Position numbers and translations under genes: made by a program. DNA of 64,000 nt from Microtetraspora glauca. GTDB taxonomy: Bacteria > Actinomycetota > Actinomycetes > Streptomycetales > Streptomycetaceae. The notes beneath the pieces were generated by a model, which was given only the letters and a program-made list of their open reading frames with translations, was not told the DNA's origin and made no database searches. Below, in pieces: positions 17,669 to 24,178 of this stretch. Within the stretch, counting starts at the first letter, position 1, and each line of letters starts with the position of its first letter. The DNA is taken from NCBI GenBank assembly GCA_000721275.1, contig JOFO01000018.1, positions 58,749 to 122,748 of the forward strand, read 5' to 3'.

Positions 17669-18871
17669 TCAGCGGCCGACCGGGTCGCCTTCCGCGCCGT
17701 CGCCGCGGCCGGCGAGCGCCAGGTGACCGCCGTGGTGCAGGGGGGTGCTCAGGCGGATCCGGGCCGTCTCCCGGCCCGTCCGCGCGTCTAGGAGGTGGAC
17801 CTCGCCGTGCCCGCCGCGGGTGACGGCCACGAGGTCGGAGCCCGGTGACGCGGCGACCGCGCGGCGCTCGACGCCCTCCCAGGGGGTGCCGCCCGCGCGG
17901 GGGGCGCCGTCCATGGCGGGCAGGGGGACGCGGCGGACGGCCGGGTCGGCGAGGCTGTCGTCCAGCAGGACGAGTTCGTCGCCGTCGGGGTGGACCCGGG
18001 TGAAGGCGGTGTGGTTCCGGGCGAAGGCCAGCCGGAAGACGAGTCCGGGCCCGAGGTCGGTGAGCGACGTGCGGCCGGTCGTCAGGTCGTGCCGCCAGGC
18101 CCGGTTCGTCCACTCCTGCCAGCGCGCCGGGTCGGACGGGCCGCCGCGCAGCGTGGTCCACAGGGCCGGCCGGCGGGTGTCGAGGCGGAGGTACCAGCCC
18201 CGGGCGGGGGAGTCCCACGGGATCACCGTCCCGGCCCGGAGCGCGTCGCCGTCCCGCCGGGCCGTGTGCACGCCGGCCGCCGTGGCGGCGAACACCCGTC
18301 CGCTGCCCGGCTCGTGGGCGTCGCCGTGCCCGTCGTCGGGCAGTGGCAGCAGCGCGTGGGGCCGTGCCGGGGGGCATCCGGGCGGGGCGGCGAGGAGGTC
18401 GGCGAAGCGGTGGACGGCCAGCGCGCCGGGCGTCCGGTGCCGCAGGACGACGAGCGGTTCGGCGCCGCCGAGGACCGTGACGCCCGGCTCGTCGGCGCGG
18501 GTGCGGACCCGGGCGGTCTCGCCGGTGGCCAGGTCCACGACCGTGAGCAGGTCCGACCACGGGTCGGTGTTCCGTCCCAGGCCGGTCGTCACCGCCACCA
18601 GGCGGCCGGTGGGATCGCAGGCCAGGTGCTCGGCCGGTACGGCGACGGGGACCGCGTGCGCCACGAGCGCGTCGCCGAACGGATCGAGCACCAGCAGCTC
18701 GCCCCTGCGGTCGTCGACGCACGCCACCCGCCCGCCCGGCAGCGCCAGGAACCCGGCGTGCTCGGAGAGGTGGCGGCCGGTGAGACGGGCGGTGACCGTG
18801 CCGTCGGGCACGGCCAGCACGGAGACGGATCCGGCCACGTGGTCGGAGACGAGGAGTGCGGTGTCGGTCAA
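17669..18871 (-). CDS. Beta-propeller protein, possible metallochaperone, divergent from metal uptake operon
   Basis: This 400-residue protein is built of repeated blade-like units (VSVLAVPDGTVTARLTG, GELLVLDPFGDALVAHAV, LLTVVDLATGETARVRT, EVHLLDARTGRETARIR). It lacks a signal peptide. His-containing stretches (PDDGHGDAHEPG, STPLHHGGHLAL) could bind metal. It shares a roughly 100-bp divergent promoter, holding a Fur/Zur-like box, with a FecB-type binding protein gene. Some zinc uptake systems encode a beta-propeller chaperone (AztD), so an analogous role is possible. That is inference; it could equally be an uncharacterised lactonase-like propeller. Confidence 0.65.
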   Translation of the reverse strand: MTDTALLVSDHVAGSVSVLAVPDGTVTARLTGRHLSEHAGFLALPGGRVACVDDRRGELLVLDPFGDALVAHAVPVAVPAEHLACDPTGRLVAVTTGLGRNTDPWSDLLTVVDLATGETARVRTRADEPGVTVLGGAEPLVVLRHRTPGALAVHRFADLLAAPPGCPPARPHALLPLPDDGHGDAHEPGSGRVFAATAAGVHTARRDGDALRAGTVIPWDSPARGWYLRLDTRRPALWTTLRGGPSDPARWQEWTNRAWRHDLTTGRTSLTDLGPGLVFRLAFARNHTAFTRVHPDGDELVLLDDSLADPAVRRVPLPAMDGAPRAGGTPWEGVERRAVAASPGSDLVAVTRGGHGEVHLLDARTGRETARIRLSTPLHHGGHLALAGRGDGAEGDPVGR

Positions 18872-18910
18872 GGGGTTCTCCGGACGGTAGGGATCCTTCG
18901 GCGAGTCAGC

Positions 18911-18926
18911 TGAAAATGATTATCAT
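18911..18926. promoter_or_regulatory. Fur/Zur-like metal-regulator box
   Basis: TGAAAATGATTATCAT includes the perfect palindrome ATGAT-T-ATCAT (18916-18926) and is strikingly AT-rich in this genome. It matches the Fur-superfamily box, and in Streptomyces most closely the Zur type (iron is handled by DmdR with an unrelated box). It lies between the divergent beta-propeller and FecB-like genes and could repress both in metal-replete cells. Confidence 0.75.
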
Positions 18927-18973
18927 GTATGTTCTGTGCGTTCCAGGTTCCCGAGCGGAGAAGGCACCCACCC

Positions 18974-19981
18974 ATGCCGAACGCACCCGTCCCGAACGCC
19001 CCCACGCCGAGCGCCCGCAGGAGATCCGTACGCGGCTGGCTCACCGCCGCCGTCGCCGCCACCCTCCTGGCCGGCTGCGGCACGTCCCCGGAGGCGTCCG
19101 CCCCCGACAAGCCCCGGCCGGCCGCCAAGGCCGAGACCGCCGTCGAACCCATCGAGGCGGCCACGGAGTTGACCGACGTCAACGGCGTCCGCGTCGCCCT
19201 CGACAAGAAGCCGGAGCGGATCGTCTGCCTGTTCGCGCTCTGCGACGACATCCTGACCGAGCTCGGCATCGTCCCGGCCGCCACCAACAGCACCCTGCTC
19301 GCCCACCCCCGCTTCCTCGGCGAGGCCGCCGCGAAGAAGGTCCCCGTGGTGCCCGGCGGGTTCATCGCCCCGGAGGTGGAGGCGATCCTCTCCCACAAGC
19401 CGGACCTCGTCATCGGCCTGGGCGACACCCACGGCAAGCTCGCCCCGGCCCTGAAGGGCGCCACCACCTTCTGGGCGATGCAGCCCGAGACGTGGGAGGA
19501 CAGTGTGGGCTACCTGCGCGACACGGCCGCCCTCACCGGCCGCACGGCGGCGGGGGAGAAGGCCGAGAAGGTGTTCCGCACCAGGCTCGCCGCGGCGGAG
19601 CGGGCCCCGAGCGACAAGACCGCCCTCGTCATCTACGGCAGCGACGAGAACTTCGGCGTGGCCACCCCGGACGGTGACGTGACCGCCAGCCTCTTCCCCC
19701 GGTTCGCCGCCTACCCGTGGAAGTCCCGCGGCGTCGAAGGCAGTTACAGCCTGGAGGAGATCCTCGCGCAGGGCGTCGACGTGCTGTTCGTCGAGACGAT
19801 GAGCTTCGGCGGCGCCGACGGCAAGCTGTCCGAGAAGCTCGCGAAGAACCCCCTGTGGGGCAAGATCCCCGCGGTGCGCGACGGCGCCGTCCACGAGGTG
19901 GACCCCGAGGTCTGGGCCAAGGGGCGCGGCACCCGCTCGATGGGCATCGTCCTCGACGAGGCCACGGCCGCGCTGCGGTGA
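18974..19981 (+). CDS. FecB-like metal-chelate substrate-binding lipoprotein
   Basis: This 335-residue protein has a lipoprotein signal (LTAAVAATLLAGC, lipid-anchored Cys35) and a helical-backbone FecB/PF01497 fold. Visible parts are KPERIVCLFALCDDILTELG, IAPEVEAILSHKPDLVIGL, TALVIYGSDENFGVATPDG, EGSYSLEEILAQGVDVLFVE and WGKIPAVRDGAVHEVDPEVW. Such proteins capture siderophores, haem, cobalamin or other metal chelates outside the membrane. I take ATG 18974 (after GAGAAGG); the in-frame ATG at 18929 would overlap the regulatory box. Its stop overlaps the first permease start, so it heads the uptake operon under the 18911 box. Confidence 0.88.
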   Translation: MPNAPVPNAPTPSARRRSVRGWLTAAVAATLLAGCGTSPEASAPDKPRPAAKAETAVEPIEAATELTDVNGVRVALDKKPERIVCLFALCDDILTELGIVPAATNSTLLAHPRFLGEAAAKKVPVVPGGFIAPEVEAILSHKPDLVIGLGDTHGKLAPALKGATTFWAMQPETWEDSVGYLRDTAALTGRTAAGEKAEKVFRTRLAAAERAPSDKTALVIYGSDENFGVATPDGDVTASLFPRFAAYPWKSRGVEGSYSLEEILAQGVDVLFVETMSFGGADGKLSEKLAKNPLWGKIPAVRDGAVHEVDPEVWAKGRGTRSMGIVLDEATAALR

Positions 19982-21147
19982 GCGCCACCCCTCCGGCGGC
20001 GTCCGGGACGGCCGGGCGCCGTACGCGCCCCGGCCGCCGCGGGCAGCCGCTGCTCGTGCTCGCGATGCTGGGAGCCGCGGCGCTCTGCGCGCTGTGCCTC
20101 GGCACCCCGTACGTCCCGCCGCACCGGCTCCTCGGCGCCGTCCAGGACGGACAGGACACCCTCGCCGGCCTCGTCGTCACCGAACTCCGCCTCCCCCGGC
20201 TGGTGCTGGCCGTCACCGCCGGCGCCTGCCTGGGGGCCGCGGGACTGGTCCTCCAGGAAGCGCTGCGCAACCCGCTGGCCGTCCCCGAGATGCTGGGCGT
20301 CTCGTCCGGCGCGGCCCTGGGCGTCGCGGCACCGCTGGTCCTCGCGCTGTCCCTGCCCGCCCCGGTCCAGCCGCTCCTGGCGCTGGGCGGGGCGGTGCTC
20401 GGCGGCGGGCTCACCCTGCTCGCCGCCGGGCTGGGGCGCAGCCCGTCCGCCGTGCTCCTGACCGGCGCCGCCGTCGCCGCCGCGCTCCAGGCGGCGCTGC
20501 TGGTCCTCATGGTCATGGCCGACCAGCTCGACCTCCAGCTCATCTACCGCTATCTCCTGGGCTCCCTCTCCGCCCGCACCTGGGACGACGTCGCCGGCCT
20601 GTGGCCGTGGCTGCTCGTCGCGGCCCCCGCCCTGCTGCTGTGCGCGCCCGTGCTCTCCGTGATGCGGCTGGGCGACGCGGACGCCGAGGCGCTCGGCGTC
20701 CGCGCCCACCGGGCGAGGCTGGCGGCACTCGCCCTGGCCGTCGTGCTGATCGCGCCCGTCACGGCGGTGTGCGGGCCGGTGGCCTGGGTCGGCTTCCTCG
20801 CGCCGCACGTGGCCCGGTGGTTCCGCCCCGACGCCGGGGCGGTGCGCTGGCTCGGATGGTCGGCCGCCTGGGGCGCCGTGGTCGTGGTCGTCGCCGACGT
20901 GCCCGCCCGGCTGGCCCTGGCCCCCGTGGAGACACCGGCCGGCGCCTGGACGGCCCTGCTGGGCGTCCCGGCCGGTGTCGCGCTGATGCGGACCCGGCGC
21001 CGCGCCCGTGCGGCCGGGAGCGCCGCCGCCGGCGGGAGCGCCGTACCCACGCGGCTCGCCGGGCCGCGTACGCCCGAGCCCTCGGCGGCGTCCGGGAGTG
21101 CCCCGCCGACCTCCGGGCGGCCGGCCGGAGCGGAGGGAGTGCGATGA
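19978..21147 (+). CDS. FecCD-family ABC permease 1
   Basis: This 389-residue permease starts at a GTG inside the binding-protein stop (GTGA). It has about ten membrane helices and FecCD motifs: ELRLPRLVLAVTAGACLGAAGLVLQEALRNPLAVPEMLGVSSGAALG, the coupling segment MRLGDADAEALGVRAHRARLAAL, and WVGFLAPHVARWF. It forms half of the channel for the chelate delivered by the FecB-like protein. A roughly 50-residue Pro/Ser-rich tail is extra. Its stop overlaps the next permease start (ATGA). The extended open frame upstream is not coding. Confidence 0.9.
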   Translation: MSATPPAASGTAGRRTRPGRRGQPLLVLAMLGAAALCALCLGTPYVPPHRLLGAVQDGQDTLAGLVVTELRLPRLVLAVTAGACLGAAGLVLQEALRNPLAVPEMLGVSSGAALGVAAPLVLALSLPAPVQPLLALGGAVLGGGLTLLAAGLGRSPSAVLLTGAAVAAALQAALLVLMVMADQLDLQLIYRYLLGSLSARTWDDVAGLWPWLLVAAPALLLCAPVLSVMRLGDADAEALGVRAHRARLAALALAVVLIAPVTAVCGPVAWVGFLAPHVARWFRPDAGAVRWLGWSAAWGAVVVVVADVPARLALAPVETPAGAWTALLGVPAGVALMRTRRRARAAGSAAAGGSAVPTRLAGPRTPEPSAASGSAPPTSGRPAGAEGVR

Positions 21148-22151
21148 GGCGGCGTTTCGCGGTGCTCGCCGTGCTGGCCCTCGTCTGCGCCGGGGCGGAC
21201 CTCGTGGCGGGGCGCGGCATGTCGCCGGCCGCCGCGTGGGACGTGCTCGCGGGCGGCGGCGACATGACGGAGCGTCACATCCTCTTCCAGCTGCGGATCC
21301 CCCGCACCCTGGTGGCCCTCGGCGCCGGAGCGAGCCTCGCCGTCGCCGGTCTGGTCCTCCAGTCCGCGCTCCGCAACCCGCTGGCCGGCCCCGAGGTCAC
21401 CGGCGTCACACCGGGCGCGGTCCTCGGGGCGGTGCTGGCGACGGCCCTCGGGTTCGCGGGCTGGGAGTCGCCGCTCGCCGTGGTCGCCGCCGCCTGCGCG
21501 GGCGGCTGCGCCGGAGCGCTGCTGCTGTGGCTGCTCGCCGGCCGGACGGGAGGGGACCCCGCCCGCACCGCCGTGCACGGGGTGCTGGTGTCGGCGGTCC
21601 TCGGCGGATTCACCGCCATGGTGCTGCTGGTCGAGCCGGGCCAGCTCGGCAGCGTCGTGCAGTGGCTGGTCGGCACCACGGAGGGCCGGGTGTGGGAGCA
21701 CTGGCACCTGCTGTGGCCCTGGGCCCTGTTCTGGGGCGCGGCGGCCTGGTTGCTCGCCGGCCCGCTGACCCTGCTGCGGTGCGGCGACGACACCGCGCGG
21801 GCGCTGGGCCTCGCCGCCCACCGGGCCCGCGCCCTCGCCCTGCTCTGCGCCGTGGCGCTGACGGCGGGCGCGGTGGCCGCCGTCGGGGCGCTCGGCTTCG
21901 TCGGCCTCCTCGTCCCGCACCTCGCCGTGGCCGTCTTCGGTGCCGACCTGCGCACCGGGCTGCCCGGCGCGGCGCTGCTGGGCGCGGTCGTGGTGTGCGG
22001 GGCGGACGCGGCGGCGCAGCTGTGCTCGCGGCTGGCGGCCGACGCGTTCGGCGCCGGGCCGCTCACCCTGCCGGTCGGCGCGCTCACCGCCTGCCTCGGC
22101 GCCGCCCTGCTGCTCGTCGTCGTGCGGCGCGCGCCGGACCGTACGTACTGA
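21144..22151 (+). CDS. FecCD-family ABC permease 2
   Basis: This 335-residue second permease subunit shows the same family motifs: FQLRIPRTLVALGAGASLAVAGLVLQSALRNPLAGPEVTGVTPGAVLG, LLRCGDDTARALGLAAHRARALALL and ALGFVGLLVPHLAV. It begins with an N-terminal membrane helix (RRFAVLAVLALVCAGADLVAG). ATG overlaps the preceding stop; GGAGGGAG precedes it. It pairs with permease 1 as a heterodimer, an arrangement typical of ferric-siderophore and related chelate importers. Confidence 0.9.
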   Translation: MRRRFAVLAVLALVCAGADLVAGRGMSPAAAWDVLAGGGDMTERHILFQLRIPRTLVALGAGASLAVAGLVLQSALRNPLAGPEVTGVTPGAVLGAVLATALGFAGWESPLAVVAAACAGGCAGALLLWLLAGRTGGDPARTAVHGVLVSAVLGGFTAMVLLVEPGQLGSVVQWLVGTTEGRVWEHWHLLWPWALFWGAAAWLLAGPLTLLRCGDDTARALGLAAHRARALALLCAVALTAGAVAAVGALGFVGLLVPHLAVAVFGADLRTGLPGAALLGAVVVCGADAAAQLCSRLAADAFGAGPLTLPVGALTACLGAALLLVVVRRAPDRTY

Positions 22152-22176
22152 AGCCGACGGAGGACGGAAGACAGAC

Positions 22177-23007
22177 ATGACCCAGTCCATGGGGATCCAC
22201 ATCGAGGGCGTCCACGTCGGGTATCCCGGACGGCCCGTCCTGCGGGGCGTCGACCTGACGGTGGAGCCGGGGGAGCTGACCGCGCTCATCGGCCTCAACG
22301 GCTGCGGCAAGTCCACGCTGCTGCGGGTCGTCGCCGGCCTGCTGGCGCCGGACCGGGGGAGCGTGCGCCTCGGCGGACAGGACCTCGCCGGGCTCTCCCG
22401 GCGGGCCACCGCCGCGCGGGTGGCCCTGCTGCACCAGTCCGCGCCGTCCGTACCGGGTATGACGGTGCGTCACCTGGTGCGGCAGGGGAGGTACGCGGCC
22501 CGCGGCCCGCTCGGGATGCTGCGCGAGACGGACGACCCGGTCGTCCGGCGCGCGCTGCGCGACGTGGGCGTGGAGGGGTGGGCCGACCGGGACGTCGACG
22601 CGCTGTCCGGGGGCGAGCGGCAGCGGGTACGGCTCGCGATGGCGCTCGCTCAGGACACCCGCGTCCTGCTGCTCGACGAGCCGACGACGTACCTCGACCT
22701 GCACCACCAGCTCGACGTGCTGCGGACCGTGGTCCGGCTGCGGGAGGAGCGCGGGCTCACCGTGGTGATGGTGCTGCACGACCTGGCGCACGCCGCCCGG
22801 TTCGCCGAGCGGATCGTCGCGCTGCGGGACGGCCGCGTGGTGGCCGACGGCAGCCCGAAGGAGGTCGTCACGCCGGCGCTGCTCGCGGACGTGCTGAACG
22901 TCGCGGGGCGGGTCGGGAGCGACCCCGAGGGCGGCTGGCCGGTGTGTTACCCAGATCACCCTCTTCCCGGGCCGCAAGATCTAGAAAATGAAAACCATTC
23001 CCATTAG
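22177..23007 (+). CDS. FecE/FhuC-type ABC ATPase
   Basis: This 276-residue ATPase shows Walker A LIGLNGCGKSTLL, Q-loop ALLHQSAPSVPGMTVRHLV, the signature LSGGERQRVRLAMALAQ, Walker B VLLLDEPTTYLDLHHQLDVL and H-loop VVMVLHDLAHAARF. The TYLD.HQ..VL pattern is characteristic of siderophore/haem/cobalamin importers. It starts at ATG 22177, 25 bases after permease 2, with GGAAG before it. Its last codons (ENENHSH) are written by the AT-rich sequence that also forms the Zur-like box for the next gene, so coding and operator sequence overlap. Confidence 0.92.
   Translation: MTQSMGIHIEGVHVGYPGRPVLRGVDLTVEPGELTALIGLNGCGKSTLLRVVAGLLAPDRGSVRLGGQDLAGLSRRATAARVALLHQSAPSVPGMTVRHLVRQGRYAARGPLGMLRETDDPVVRRALRDVGVEGWADRDVDALSGGERQRVRLAMALAQDTRVLLLDEPTTYLDLHHQLDVLRTVVRLREERGLTVVMVLHDLAHAARFAERIVALRDGRVVADGSPKEVVTPALLADVLNVAGRVGSDPEGGWPVCYPDHPLPGPQDLENENHSH
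22989..23003. promoter_or_regulatory. Second Fur/Zur-like box, inside the ATPase 3' end
   Basis: TGAAAACCATTCCCA follows the TGnnAA...TTnnCA pattern of actinobacterial Zur boxes and stands out as AT-rich. It lies 61 bases before the peptide start codon and overlaps the last codons of the ATPase. It probably gives the peptide/biosynthesis operon its own metal-controlled promoter. Confidence 0.6.
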
Positions 23008-23063
23008 TGTCGTCCACGGCGCTCGACCGAACGCCACAACTGCCTTACAGAAAAGGTGAGTTC

Positions 23064-23189
23064 ATGAACAACGAGCAGATCTTCGCCCCGATCGCCGACC
23101 CGGGCCAGCTGGCTCACGACTCGGCCTCCCACTCCAACGCCCTCGTCGAGAACCCCTTCGAGGACTCCGTCGAGAGCACCGAGGAGTAA
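23064..23189 (+). CDS. Putative RiPP precursor peptide
   Basis: This 41-residue peptide starts MNNEQIFAPIADPGQLAHDS and ends ENPFEDSVESTEE. It has a good ribosome binding site (AAGGTGAG, ATG 23064). It sits directly before E1-like, YcaO and SagB-like genes, the standard place for a TOMM precursor. It is hydrophilic and acidic with six Ser/Thr and no Cys, so a YcaO cyclodehydratase could only form oxazolines or methyloxazolines. The N-terminal FAPIADPGQL may be the recognised leader and the acidic Ser/Thr-containing C-terminus the core; this division is a guess. An in-frame open extension to 23007 lacks a ribosome binding site. Confidence 0.75.
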   Translation: MNNEQIFAPIADPGQLAHDSASHSNALVENPFEDSVESTEE

Positions 23190-23212
23190 GCGGAGGACCC
23201 CCTCCCTCGACC

Positions 23213-23251
23213 GTGGGCCCGCCCGCCTGTTGCCGTTCCGGGCGGGCCCAC
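23213..23251. terminator. Hairpin between precursor and enzyme genes (partial terminator)
   Basis: A perfect 13-bp stem (23213-23225 with 23239-23251) has a 13-nt loop and lies 24 bases after the precursor stop. All downstream genes are in the same direction, so it is best read as an attenuator that keeps peptide mRNA abundant relative to enzyme mRNA. Confidence 0.75.
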
Positions 23252-23305
23252 GCCTGTTCCGCCCACGCCCTTGCCCCCGTCCCCTAGCGTCGTCAGGAGA
23301 ACGCC

Positions 23306-24178
23306 GTGACCCGCAGCCGGCTCGCCCCCGGAGTCGACGTCGTCGCCGTGCCCGGCCGCGGCCTCGCCGTCCGCACCCCCGCAGGAGAGTTCCTCAGCGT
23401 CAGGACCCGCGACGCCGACGAGCACGCCCTCCTCGCCCGGCTCGCCGGTGACGGCCCCGCCCCCGACGCCACCACCGGAACCGCCCCCGGCGACGTAGAA
23501 CTGCGGCGCGTCCTCCAGGCGTTCGAGGACGCCGGCTACCTCGCCGACGCACCCCCGCCCCCGCGCTGGCCCGCCGCCCGCCGGTCCGTCCGCCTGCTCG
23601 GCGCCCCCGCACTGACCGGCCCCCTCGCCGCCCACCTGACCGCCCTCGGCGCCGAACCCCGCACCACCCCCACCCCGGAAGGCGTACGGCCCCCGGACCT
23701 CGACGCCCTGCTCGACGGACGGCCCGCCGCCGTCGTCTGGTGCCTCGACGGCCCCGTCCCCGACGGACTCTGGGACGCCGCCGACCGGCTCCCCGGCCAC
23801 GGCGTCGCCTGGCTGCGCTGCCACCGCGAGAGCTGGCAGGCGTACGTCGAACCGCTCGCCGCCGCCCCCGGCGACGTCACCGCCGCCCACGTCCGCACCC
23901 GCCGCCTCGCCGCCACCCCCGCCCACCGCGAACTGGCCGCCTACTGGACCGGCCCCCGCACCTCCGGCGCCCCCGCCCGCCTCACCCCGCCCGCCGCCGC
24001 GCTCCTCGCCGCCCTGCTCGCCGACGACCTCAGCCGCTGGGCCACCGACACCCCGGCCACCGCCGGTTTCCCCGCCCGCCGCCGCCTCCGCGCCGTCGAC
24101 CTGCGCACGCTGACCGTCACCGACCACCCCGTCCTGCCGGTGCCGCCGGTCGCCCCCGTACCGGAGAAGACCGCGTGA
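23306..24178 (+). CDS. E1-like TOMM leader-binding/cyclodehydratase partner (SagC/ocin-ThiF-like)
   Basis: This 290-residue protein starts at a GTG with AGGAGA before it. The N-terminal approximately 90 residues (VVAVPGRGLAVRTPAGEFLSV, then LRRVLQAFEDAGYLA) look like a winged-helix peptide-recognition element. A Rossmann-like half follows: SVRLLGAPALTGPLAAHLTALG, AVVWCLDGPVPDGLWDAADRLPGHGVAWLRCHRESWQAYVEP. This fits the E1-superfamily partner of YcaO proteins that binds the leader peptide, though it is shorter than typical 350-residue SagC/McbB proteins and lacks the Cys zinc ligands. The next gene overlaps its stop (GTGA). Assignment rests on weak motifs plus strong context. Confidence 0.65.
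   Translation: MTRSRLAPGVDVVAVPGRGLAVRTPAGEFLSVRTRDADEHALLARLAGDGPAPDATTGTAPGDVELRRVLQAFEDAGYLADAPPPPRWPAARRSVRLLGAPALTGPLAAHLTALGAEPRTTPTPEGVRPPDLDALLDGRPAAVVWCLDGPVPDGLWDAADRLPGHGVAWLRCHRESWQAYVEPLAAAPGDVTAAHVRTRRLAATPAHRELAAYWTGPRTSGAPARLTPPAAALLAALLADDLSRWATDTPATAGFPARRRLRAVDLRTLTVTDHPVLPVPPVAPVPEKTA

Noticed and set aside
18929..18973. Longer N-terminus of the FecB-like protein
   Set aside because: It would overlap the metal box and put a non-signal sequence before the lipoprotein signal.
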